Source of the DNA: Halisarca cf. caerulea
Lineage: Eukaryota; Porifera; Demospongiae; Chondrillida; Halisarcidae
DNA: 64,000 nucleotides
Reading direction: 5' to 3'
Assembly: GCA_963170055.1 (NCBI GenBank)
Contig: CAUJGJ010000266.1
Coordinates: forward strand, 69,659-133,658
The position numbers were made by a program, and so were the translations under genes. Under the pieces are notes generated by a model that was given only the letters and a program-made list of their open reading frames with translations, made no database searches and had not been told where the DNA came from. This document shows, in pieces, positions 9,901 to 20,700 of the stretch; position 1 is the first letter of the stretch, and the number at the start of each line of letters is the position of its first letter.

Positions 9901-9926
9901 GGCGGATTAGTGAGTTTGGCGGATTA
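9901..9926 (+). promoter_or_regulatory. Left subterminal GGCGGATTA repeats, possible transposase-binding sites
   Basis: Two direct GGCGGATTA words at 9901-9909 and 9918-9926 lie inside the left terminal repeat. With the complementary word in the terminal repeat they form a cluster like the subterminal repeats bound by transposases in related elements. The role is inferred from position only. Confidence 0.45.
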
Positions 9927-10117
9927 ATGAGGTTTAGAGGGCATGCATGTAAATTGATCACAAATAGGTAGAATTAATGAAATTGCAACAGATAAAACTG
10001 TTCAATGTTGAACATGACTGAGAAATTAATACTGTACAACTCACAGATATTGAAATAACAAATCAGAACATCAGGACGGTAATATTAAATAACTGATGTA
10101 GAAGACTGTTCTGTGAG

Positions 10118-11653
10118 TTATTTAGTAAAAAATGAGTACAAAGTGGTTTGTACAGTTTCTTTTGTGGCTACTTCATCTAAAGCCTTCCCAGTGTCAAGCA
10201 TTAGCCTGCATCCTGCGCTGTGATTCCTTGATTCAAAAAACACCTGTAGCAGGCTGAGTGCTTGTCTAGCTTCAGTTGAACTAGGAATACGCTGAGTCTG
10301 CTCCGGCTCAGTTTCACAGTGGTCATCGTCGTCCTCAGAGTCTTCTGAACCAGCCACCAATGACACAATGTCATCATCTGTAAGAGTTTCTCCAGTTTCT
10401 AGTTCATCATCAACACTGAGAAACTCTCGTGCTGACATGGGATGAGTTCTGCTCATGGAAGGCACTGCCAGTAGATCTGCTAGTTGACTAGAGGGGTCTG
10501 GTGAGCTTTCCCCCTCAGGCACAGCTGAAGCCATAATACCAGTGTGCTTCCAGCAATTGTAGATGGTCTCAGGTGTAACTGAATTCCAAGCCCTGGTTAG
10601 AAAGCGAATTGCTTCCTTGAGGTTAAGGTCCGGTGGTAAGTCCATTTCCAACTTGTGGATAAGATGTTCCACCTGAAGTTTCCTATACAAAGTCTTGAAA
10701 GTTTTAATAATGCCAGCATCCAAAGGCTGCAGGTGACTTGTTGTGTTGGGAGGCAAGTACTGTAAGCGAATACTGTGAAGCTCGATGTCTGGAAAGTGGC
10801 TGGATACATTGTCCAGAAGCAACAACACTTTACGCCCTTTGTTTGTCATGCGATTGTCAAAAGCATACAACCATTCGCCGAACAAGTAAGAGGTCATCCA
10901 GGCTTTTTTGTTGTTTGCATATCGGACATAGTTGCTTGGAGAGAAGTTGTTGAAGCATCGAGGTTTAGCACTCTTGCCAATGACGAAGGGCTTCAATTTG
11001 TCTGAGCCATCGGCATTACAGCAAAATGCTATGGTTACACGATCCTTGTACTGTTTAGTACCATGCTGTGGGCCTGTGGTGAGGGATCTGCTTGGTGGCA
11101 TTCGATAGAACAGGCCTGTCTCATCAATGTTATACACATCACGGGGACTGTATTCTGACAACAATGCCTTGAGGTCGCATCTGCCACTATGCACAGCTAG
11201 AGAATCAACTGACGATGCCTCACCATGAAGTTTCCTGGATGCTATCCCTCGTCGTTGCTTGAAACGGCAGAGCCATCCATTGGAACACTTAAATTCTTCA
11301 CTGGGATAGTCCAGTCGATCGGCAAACTCCTTCGCCTTTGCGACTAAAATTGCATCCGTGATAATGGCCTTTTTCGCTTCCATTTGAGCAAACCATAAAC
11401 CCAAAGCATGTTCCAGCTCCTCAAATTTGGGTTTTTTCGCTCGCTTTGTCTTCATTTGGTAAGCTTCTGTACTTTCCCAGTCGGACTTCCTCTTCAAAAT
11501 ATCTCCCACGGTTCTTCGTGCAATTGTTGTCTTCCATTTTCGCTGGAACACAGTAGCGATGTCTATCTGTGTGGCGCCTGGATTTTCTTCTTTGTACTGA
11601 CAGATCTCTCGCTTCTGTGCGATGCTAATTTCAGTTCTCCCTCGAGCAGACAT
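10118..11653 (-). CDS. Tigger/pogo-family DDE transposase, 511 aa, intact
   Basis: Cut-and-paste transposase, expected to bind the element ends in the nucleus and catalyse excision and insertion at TA. The N-terminus (about residues 8-60, IAQKREICQYKEENPGATQI...RTVGDILKRK) fits a CENP-B/Psq-type helix-turn-helix. Residues ~75-140 (ending NGWLCRFKQRRGI) fit the second, CENPB/Tc5-type DNA-binding domain. The DDE domain follows with D177 in YNIDETGL, D281 in LLLLDN and D312 in LQPLDAG, i.e. DD30D, within the usual pogo/Tigger spacing. Residues ~410-455 are very acidic. The C-terminus has QTTLYSFF (502-509), a canonical PCNA-interacting motif. The single uninterrupted exon starts at an ATG 239 bp inside the right end and stops with TAA 263 bp inside the left end. 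Vertebrate relatives are the TIGD and JRK proteins. Here it is clearly still inside its transposon rather than a domesticated host gene. Confidence 0.93.
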   Translation of the reverse strand: MSARGRTEISIAQKREICQYKEENPGATQIDIATVFQRKWKTTIARRTVGDILKRKSDWESTEAYQMKTKRAKKPKFEELEHALGLWFAQMEAKKAIITDAILVAKAKEFADRLDYPSEEFKCSNGWLCRFKQRRGIASRKLHGEASSVDSLAVHSGRCDLKALLSEYSPRDVYNIDETGLFYRMPPSRSLTTGPQHGTKQYKDRVTIAFCCNADGSDKLKPFVIGKSAKPRCFNNFSPSNYVRYANNKKAWMTSYLFGEWLYAFDNRMTNKGRKVLLLLDNVSSHFPDIELHSIRLQYLPPNTTSHLQPLDAGIIKTFKTLYRKLQVEHLIHKLEMDLPPDLNLKEAIRFLTRAWNSVTPETIYNCWKHTGIMASAVPEGESSPDPSSQLADLLAVPSMSRTHPMSAREFLSVDDELETGETLTDDDIVSLVAGSEDSEDDDDHCETEPEQTQRIPSSTEARQALSLLQVFFESRNHSAGCRLMLDTGKALDEVATKETVQTTLYSFFTK

Positions 11654-11782
11654 CTTCCACAGGATCAGAGTTGAAACACGTTTACACTTCTACATGTCAC
11701 GTGGCGTATTATCGGGTGATAATTATATTCAGATGGGTTATTTCGTAATACGATAATGTGGCGGATGGCGATATTGGCGGGT

Positions 11783-11863
11783 GGCGGATTACACGTATAC
11801 TAAATGTAGGCAGAGTAATTCGTTTTATGAAAACTGGGGCGGATTAGCGGGTTTGGCGGATTA
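11783..11863 (+). promoter_or_regulatory. Right subterminal GGCGGATTA repeats, upstream of the transposase
   Basis: GGCGGATTA occurs at 11783-11791, 11839-11847 and 11855-11863, with a fourth in the right terminal repeat. They lie in the 5-prime flank of the minus-strand transposase, so binding there could couple transposition to autoregulation of its promoter. That is an inference from location. The cluster is asymmetric, three internal copies here against two on the left. Confidence 0.45.
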
Positions 11864-11869
11864 TAGGGG

Positions 11870-11892
11870 GGCGGATTAGAGAGGTTTCACTG
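11870..11892 (-). repeat. Right terminal inverted repeat of the Tigger-like element
   Basis: GGCGGATTAGAGAGGTTTCA followed by CTG, the exact reverse complement of the left end, followed by the TA target duplicate. Confidence 0.95.
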
Positions 11893-13700
11893 TAATAGCA
11901 CCAGCATATCCAACACTGCACAAAAACGCCTACAGCACTTCAGAAACTTCATGTGTGTCAATTGGGAATGTGAGTGTTGCTAGTGCCAAATATTGATATT
12001 ATCACAACCATATCCAACACTACACAAATACGCCCACTGCACTTCGGAAACATAATGTGTGTCTACTGGGAATGTGTATGGTGCTAGTGCCAAATATTGG
12101 TATTAGCACCAGCATATCCAACACTACACAAATACACCCACAGCACTTAATAAACTGTATGTATGTCCACTGGGCACGTGGGTGGTGCTAGTGCCAAATA
12201 TTGGTATTAGACCCAGCATATCCAACACTACACGAAAACACCCACAGTACTTATGAAATTGCATGTGTGTCAACTATTAATGTGCATGGTGCTTTTACCA
12301 AATATTGGTAATAGCACCAGCATATCCAACACTAAAAAAATACGCCCACAGATCTTAAGAAACTCCATGTATGTCCACTGGGAATATGCGTGGTGCTAGT
12401 GCCAAATATTGGTAATAGCATCAGCATATTCAACACCGCACAAAAACACCTACAGCACTTCATAAACTTCATGTGTGTCAATTGGGAATGTGCGTGGTAC
12501 TAGTGCCAAATATTAATATTAGCACAACCATATCCAACACTACACAAATACGCCCACTGCACTTCGGAAACTTGATGTGTGTCCACTGGGAATGTGTAAG
12601 GTGCTAGTGCCAAATATTGGTATTAGCACGAGCATATCCAACACTACACAAATACGCCCACAGGTCTTAACAAAACTTCATGTGTGTCCACTGGGAATGT
12701 GCATGGTGCTAGTGCTAAATATTGGTATTAGCACCAGCATATCCAACACTACACAAATACGCCCACAGATCTTAAGAAAATCAATGTATGTCCAATGGGA
12801 ATGTGGGTGGTGCTAGTGCCAAACATTGGTATTAGCACCAGCATATCCAACACTACACAAATGCACCCACAGCACTTCAAAAACTTCATGGGTGTCCACT
12901 GGGCACGTGGGTGGTGCTAGTGCCAAATATTGGTATTAGCACCAGCAAATCCAACACTACACAAATACACTCACAGTACTTATGAAATTTCATGTGTCTC
13001 AACTATTAATGTGCATGGTGCTTTTAACAAATGTTGGTATTAGCACCTGCATATCCAACACTACTTTAATACGCTCACAGCACTTCGGAAACTTCATGTG
13101 TGTACACTGGGAATGTGTGTGGTGCTAGTTCCAAATATTGGTATTAGCACCAGCATATCCAGCACTACACAAATACGCCAACAGCACTTCAGTAACTTCA
13201 TGTGTGTCCACTGGGAATGTGCATGGTTCTAGTGCCAAATATTAGTCTTAGCACCAGCTTATCCAACACTACACAAATACGCTCACAGTACTTCAGAAAC
13301 TTCATGTGTGACCATTGGGAATATGTGTGGTGCTAGTGCCAAATATTGGTATTAGCACCAGAATCCAACTCTGCACAAATACGCCCTCAGCACTTAATAA
13401 ACTTCATGTGTGTCCACTAGGAATGTGCGTGGTGCTAGTGCCAAATATTGGTATTAGCACCAGCATATCCAACACTACACAAATACGCCCACTGCACTTC
13501 AGTAACTTCATGTGTGTCCACTGGGAATGTGCGTTGTGCTAGTGCTAAATGTTGGTATGAGCACAAGCATATCCAGCACTACACATATACACTTACAATA
13601 CTTATGAAAATTCATGTGTGTCTACTAGGAATGTGCGTGGTGCTAGTGCCAAATATTGGTATTAGCACCAGCATATCCAACACTACACAAATACGCCCAC
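11893..13700 (+). repeat. 104-bp satellite, diverged edge continued
   Basis: About 17 further monomers, still with many private substitutions (TAATGTGCATGG, TTTTAACAAATG and others). They carry the older AAACTTCATG version of the monomer junction. Divergence falls towards the right. Near 13361 is the first copy of a 102-bp variant monomer (GAATCCAACTCTGC) that later spread through the array. Confidence 0.95.
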
Positions 13701-13942
13701 AGTAGTTAAGAAACTTCATGTGTGTCCACTGGGAATGTGCGTGGTGCTAGTGCCAAATATTGGTATTAGCACCAGCATATCCAACACTAAAAAAATACGC
13801 CCACAGCACTTCAGAAAGGTCATGTGTGTCCACTGGGAATGTGCGTGGTGCTAGTGCCAAATATTGGTATTAGCACCAGCATATCCAACACTACACAAAT
13901 ACGCCCACAGCACTTCAGAAAGGTCATGTGTGTCCACTGGGA

Positions 13943-13988
13943 ATGTGCGTGGTGCTAGTGCCAAATATTGGTATTAGCACCAGCATAT
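13943..13988 (+). other. Representative satellite hairpin (one per standard monomer)
   Basis: Left arm ATGTGC, bulged G, TGGTGCTAGTGCCAA; loop ATA; right arm TTGGTATTAGCACCA then GCATAT. As plus-strand RNA this gives 21 pairs, three of them G.U, with one bulge. The same dyad is present in nearly all monomers, including most diverged edge copies. As DNA it is an imperfect inverted repeat that could extrude a short cruciform. No transcription evidence is visible. Confidence 0.75.
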
Positions 13989-15541
13989 CCAACACTACAC
14001 AAATACGCCCACAGCACTTCAGAAAGGTCATGTGTGTCCACTGGGAATGTGCGTGGTGCTAGTGCCAAATATTGGTATTAGCACCAGCATATCCAACACT
14101 ACGCAAATACGCCCACAGCACTTCAGAAAGGTCATGTGTGTCCACTGGGAATGTGCGTGGTGCTAGTGCCAAATATTGGTATTAGCACCAGCATATCCAA
14201 CACTACACAAATACGCCCACAGCACTTCAGAAAGGTCATGTGTTTCCACAGGGAATGTGCGTGGTGCTAGTGCCAAATATTGGTATTAGCACCAGCATAT
14301 CCAACACTACACAAATACGCCAACAGCACTTCAGTAACTTCATGTGTGTCCACTGGGAATGTGCATGGTTCTAGTGCCAAATATTAGTCTTAGCACCAGC
14401 TTATCCAACACTACACAAATACGCTCACAGTACTTCAGAAACTTCATGTGTGTCCATTGGGAATATGTGTGGTGCTAGTGCCAAATATTGGTATTAGCAC
14501 CAGCATATCCAACACTACACAAATACGCCCACAGTAGTTAAGAAACTTCATGTGTGTCCACTGGGAATGTGCGTGGTGCTAGTGCCAAATATTGGTATTA
14601 GCACCAGCATATCCAACACTAAAAAAATACGCCCACAGCACTTCAGAAAGGTCATGTGTGTCCACTGGGAATGTGCGTGGTGCTAGTGCCAAATATTGGT
14701 ATTAGCACCAGCATATCCAACACTACACAAATACGCCCACAGCACTTCAGAAAGGTCATGTGTGTCCACTGGGAATGTGCGTGGTGCTAGTGCCAAATAT
14801 TGGTATTAGCACCAGCATATCCAACACTACACAAATACGCCCACAGCACTTCAGAAAGGTCATGTGTGTCCACTGGGAATGTGCGTGGTGCTAGTGCCAA
14901 ATATTGGTATTAGCACCAGCATATCCAACACTACGCAAATACGCCCACAGCACTTCAGAAAGGTCATGTGTGTCCACTGGGAATGTGCGTGGTGCTAGTG
15001 CCAAATATTGGTATTAGCACCAGCATATCCAACACTACCAAATACGCCCACAGCACTTCAGAAAGGTCATGTGTTTCCACAGGGAATGTGCGTGGTGCTA
15101 GTGCCAAATATTGGTATTAGCACCAGCATATCCAACACTACACAAATACGCCAACAGCACTTCAGTAACTTCATGTGTGTCCACTGGGAATGTGCATGGT
15201 TCTAGTGCCAAATATTAGTCTTAGCACCAGCTTATCCAACACTACACAAATACGCTCACAGTACTTCAGAAACTTCATGTGTGTCCATTGGGAATGTGCG
15301 TGGTGCTAGTGCCAAATATTGGTATTAGCACCAGCATATCCAACACTACACAAATACGCCAACAGCACTTCAGTAACTTCATGTGTGTCCACTGGGAATG
15401 TGCATGGTTCTAGTGCCAAATATTAGTCTTAGCACCAGCTTATCCAACACTACACAAACACGCTCACAGTACTTCAGAAACTTCATGTGTGTCCATTGGG
15501 AATATGTGTGGTGCTAGTGCCAAATATTGGTATTAGCACCA

Positions 15542-17740
15542 GAATCCAACTCTGCACAAATACGCCCTCAGCACTTCATAAACTTCATGTGTGTCCACTC
15601 GGAATGTGCGTGGTGCTAGTGCCAAATATTGGTATTAGCACCAGCATATCCAACACTACACAAATACGCCCACTGCACTTCAGTAACTTCATGTGTGTCC
15701 ACTGGGAATGTGCGTTGTGCTAGTGCTAAATGTTGGTATGAGCACAAGCATATCCAACACTACACATATACACTTACAATACTTATGAAAATTCATGTGT
15801 GTCTACTAGGAATGTGCGTGGTGCTAGTGCCAAATATTGGTATTAGCACCAGCATATCCAACATTACACAAATACGCCCACAGTAGTTAAGAAACTTCAT
15901 GTGTGTCCACTGGGAATGTGCGTGGTGCTAGTGCCAAATATTGGTATTAGCACCAGCATATCCAACACTACACAAATACGCCCACAGCACTTCAGAAAGG
16001 TCATGTGTGTCCACTGGGAATGTGCGTGGTGCTAGTGCCAAATATTGGTATTAGCACCAGCATATCCAACACTACACAAATACGCCCAATGCACTTCAGA
16101 AAGGTCATGTGTGTCCACTGGGAATGTGCGTGGTGCTAGTGCCAAATATTGGTATAAGCACCAGCATATCCAACACTACACAAATACGCCAACAGCACTT
16201 CAGTAACTTCATGTGTGTCCACTGGGAATGTGCATGGTTCTAGTGCCAAATATTAGTCTTAGCACCAGCTTATCCAACACTACACAAATACGCTCACAGT
16301 ACTTCAGAAACTTCATGTGTGTCCATTGGGAATATGTGTGGTGCTAGTGCCAAATATTGGTATTAGCACCAGAATCCAACTCTGCACAAATACGCCCTCA
16401 GCACTTCATAAACTTCATGTGTGTCCACTCGGAATGTGCGTGGTGCTAGTGCCAAATATTGGTATTAGCACCAGCATATCCAACACTACACAAATACGCC
16501 CACTGCACTTCAGTAACTTCATGTGTGTCCACTGGGAATGTGCGTTGTGCTAGTGCTAAATGTTGGTATGAGCACAAGCATATCCAACACTACACATATA
16601 CACTTACAATACTTATGAAAATTCATGTGTGTCTACTAGGAATGTGCGTGGTGCTAGTGCCAAATATTGGTATTAGCACCAGCATATCCAACATTACACA
16701 AATACGCCCACAGTAGTTAAGAAACTTCATGTGTGTCCACTGGGAATGTGCGTGGTGCTAGTGCCAAATATTGGTATTAGCACCAGCATATCCAACACTA
16801 CACAAATACGCCCACAGCACTTCAGAAAGGTCATGTGAGTCCACTGGGAATGTGCGTGGTGCTAGTGCCAAATATTGGTATTAGCACCAGCATATCCAAC
16901 ACTACACAAATACGCCCAATGCACTTCAGAAAGGTCATGTGTGTCCACTGGGAATGTGCGTGGTGCTAGTGCCAAATATTGGTATTAGCACCAGCATATC
17001 CAACACTACACAAATACGCCCAATGCACTTCAGAAAGGTCATGTGTGTCCACTGGGAATGTGCGTGGTGCTAGTGCCAAATATTGGTATAAGCACCAGCA
17101 TATCCAACACTACACAAATACGCCAACAGCACTTCAGTAACTTCATGTGTGTCCACTGGGAATGTGCATGGTTCTAGTGCCAAATATTAGTCTTAGCACC
17201 AGCTTATCCAACACTACACAAATACGCTCACAGTACTTCAGAAACTTCATGTGTGTCCATTGGGAATATGTGTGGTGCTAGTGCCAAATATTGGTATTAG
17301 CACCAGAATCCAACTCTGCACAAATACGCCCTCAGCACTTCATAAACTTCATGTGTGTCCACTCGGAATGTGCGTGGTGCTAGTGCCAAATATTGGTATT
17401 AGCACCAGCATATCCAACACTACACAAATACGCCCACTGCACTTCAGTAACTTCATGTGTGTCCACTGGGAATGTGCGTTGTGCTAGTGCTAAATGTTGG
17501 TATGAGCACAAGCATATCCAACACTACACATATACACTTACAATACTTATGAAAATTCATGTGTGTCTACTAGGAATGTGCGTGGTGCTAGTGCCAAATA
17601 TTGGTATTAGCACCAGCATATCCAACATTACACAAATACGCCCACAGTAGTTAAGAAACTTCATGTGTGTCCACTGGGAATGTGCGTGGTGCTAGTGCCA
17701 AATATTGGTATTAGCACCAGCATATCCAACACTACACAAA
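15542..17740 (+). repeat. Higher-order repeat of 8 and 9 monomers (830 and 934 bp)
   Basis: The 102-bp variant monomer marked GAATCCAACTCTGC recurs at 15542, 16372 and 17306, each time followed by the same ordered set of variant monomers (CACTGCACTTCAGTAAC, AAATGTTGGTATGAGC, CTTACAATACTTATG). The spacings of 830 and 934 bp are 8 and 9 monomers minus the 2-bp deletion. The same cassette returns at 25212, 26146, 28224 and 29158. Confidence 0.9.
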
Positions 17741-20700
17741 TACGCCCACAGCACTTCAGAAAGGTCATGTGTGTCCACTGGGAATGTGCGTGGTGCTAGT
17801 GCCAAATATTGGTATTAGCACCAGCATATCCAACACTACACAAATACGCCCAATGCACTTCAGAAAGGTCATGTGTGTCCACTGGGAATGTGCGTGGTGC
17901 TAGTGCCAAATATTGGTATTAGCACCAGCATATCCAACACTACACAAATACGCCCAATGCACTTCAGAAAGGTCATGTGTGTCCACTGGGAATGTGCGTG
18001 GTGCTAGTGCCAAATATTGGTATAAGCACCAGCATATCCAACACTACACAAATACGCCCACAGCACTTCAGAAAGGTCATGTGTGTCCACTGGGAATGTG
18101 CGTGGTGCTAGTGCCAAATATTGGTATTAGCACCAGCATATCCAACACTACGCAAATACGCCCACAGCACTTCAGAAAGGTCATGTGTGTCCACTGGGAA
18201 TGTGCGTGGTGCTAGTGCCAAATATTGGTATTAGCACCAGCATATCCAACATTACACAAATACGCCCACAGTAGTTAAGAAACTTCATGTGTGTCCACTG
18301 GGAATGTGCGTGGTGCTAGTGCCAAATATTGGTATTAGCACCAGCATATCCAACACTACACAAATACGCCCACAGCACTTCAGAAAGGTCATGTGTTTCC
18401 ACTGGGAATGTGCGTGGTGCTAGTGCCAAATATTGGTATTAGCACCAGCATATCCAACACTACACAAATACGCCCACAGCACTTCAGAAAGGTCATGTGT
18501 GTCCACTGCTAATGTGCGTGGTGCTAGTGCCAAATATTGGTATTAGAACCAGCATATCCAACACTACACAAATACGCCCACAGCACTTCAGAAAGGTCAT
18601 GTGTGTCCACTGGGAATGTGCGTGGTGCTAGTGCCAAATATTGGTATTAGCACCAGCATATCCAACACTACAAAAATACGCCCACAGCACTTCAGAAAGG
18701 TCATGTGTGTCCACTGGGAATGTGCGCGGTGCTAGTGCCAAATATTGGTATTAGCACCAGCATATCCAACACTACAAAAATACGCCCACAGCACTTCAGA
18801 AAGGTCATGTGTGTCCACTAGGAATGTGCGTGGTGCTAGTGCCAAATATTGGTATTAGCACCAGCATATCCAACACTACACAAATACGCCCACAGCACTT
18901 CAGAAAGGTCATGTGTTTCCACTGGGAATGTGCGTGGTGCTAGTGCCAAATATTGGTATTAGCACCAGCATATCCAACACTACACAAATACGCCCACAGT
19001 ACTTCAGAAACTTCATGTGTGTCCACTTCGAATGTGAGTGGTGCTAGTGCCAAATATTGGTATTAGCACCAGCATATCCAACATTACAGAAATACGCCCA
19101 CAGTAGTTATGAAATTTCATGTGTGTTCACTGGGAATGTGCGTGGTGCTAGTGCCAAATATTGGTATTAGCACCAGCATATCCAACACTACACAAATACG
19201 CCCACAGCACTTCAGAAAGGTCATGTGTGTCCACTGGGAATGTGAGTGGTGCTAGTGGAAAATATTGGTATTAGCACCAGCATATCCAACACTACACAAA
19301 TACGCCCACAGCACTTTAGAAAGGTCATGTGTGTCCACTGGGAATGTGCGTGTTGCTAGTGCCAAATATTGGTATTAGCACCAGGATATCCAACATTACA
19401 TAAATACGCCCACAGTAGTTAAGAAACTTCATGTGTAGTCCACTGGGAATGTGCGTGGTGCTAGTGCCAAATATTGGTATTAGCACCAGCATATCCAACA
19501 CTACACAAATACGCCCACAGCACTTCAGAAAGGTCATGTGTGTCCACTGGGAATGTGCGTGGTGCTAGTGCCAAATATTTGTATTAGCACCAGCATATCC
19601 AACACTACACAAATACGCCCACAGCACTTCAGAAAGGTCATGTGTGTCCACTGGGAATGTGCGTAGTGCTAGTGCCAAATATTGGTATTAGCACCAGCAT
19701 ATCCAACATTACACAAATACGCCCACAGTAGTTACGAAACTTCATGTGTGTCCACTGGGAATGTGCGTGGTGCTAGTGCCAAATATTGGTATTAGCACCA
19801 GCATATCCAACACTACACAAATACGCCCACAGCACTTCAGAAAGGTCATGTGTTTCCACTGGGAATGTGCGTGGTGCTAGTGCCAAATATTGGTATTAGC
19901 ACCAGCATATCCAACACTACACAAATACGCCCACAGCACTTCAGAAAGGTCATGTGTGTCCACTGGGAATGTGCGTGGTGCTAGTGCCAAATATTGGTAT
20001 TAGAACCAGCATATCCAACACTACACAAATACGCCCACAGCACTTCAGAAAGGTCATGTGTGTCCACTGGGAATGTGCGTGGTGCTAGTGCCAAATATTG
20101 GTATTAGAACCAGCATATCCAACACTACACAAATACGCCCACAGCACTTCAGAAAGGTCATGTGTGTCCACTGGGAATGTGCGTGGTGCTAGTGCCAAAT
20201 ATTGGTATTAGCACCAGCATATCCAACACTACACAAATACGCCCACAGCACTTCAGAAAGGTCATGTGTGTCCACTGTGAATGTGCGTGGTGCTAGTGCC
20301 AAATATTGGTATTAGCACCAGCATATCCAACACTACACAAATACGCCCACAGCACTTTAGAAAGGTCATTTGTTTCCACTGTGAATGTGCGTGGTGCTAG
20401 TGCCAAATATTGGTATTAGCACCAGCATATCCAACACTACACAAATACTCCCACAGTACTTCAGAAACTTCATGTGTGTCCACTTCGAATGTGAGTGGTG
20501 CTAGTGCCAAATATTGGTGTTAGCACCAGCATATCCAACATTACACAAATACGCCCACAGTAGTTATGAAATTTCATGTGTGTTCACTGGGAATGTGCGT
20601 GGTGCTAGTGCCAAATATTGGTATTAGCACCAGCATATCCAACACTACACAAATACGCCCACAGCACTTCAGAAAGGTCATGTGTGTCCACTGGGAATGT

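Larger units (their letters stand above)
9855..11892 (-). mobile_element. Complete Tigger/pogo-like DNA transposon inserted in a satellite monomer
   Basis: 2,038-bp element with perfect 23-bp terminal inverted repeats beginning CAGTGAAACCTCTCTAATCC, flanked by a TA duplication (9853-9854 and 11893-11894). CAG ends and TA targets are typical of the pogo/Tigger branch of Tc1-mariner-related elements. Removing the element and one TA restores the satellite monomer (...CCAAATATTGG-TA-ATAGCACC...), so the insertion is directly demonstrated. The element carries an intact transposase on the minus strand. Perfect repeats plus an intact gene suggest a young, possibly autonomous copy. Confidence 0.95.

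Noticed and set aside
10597..11674. Frames overlapping the transposase on either strand
   Set aside because: Shadows of the 511-codon frame, which carries the full domain order and catalytic residues.
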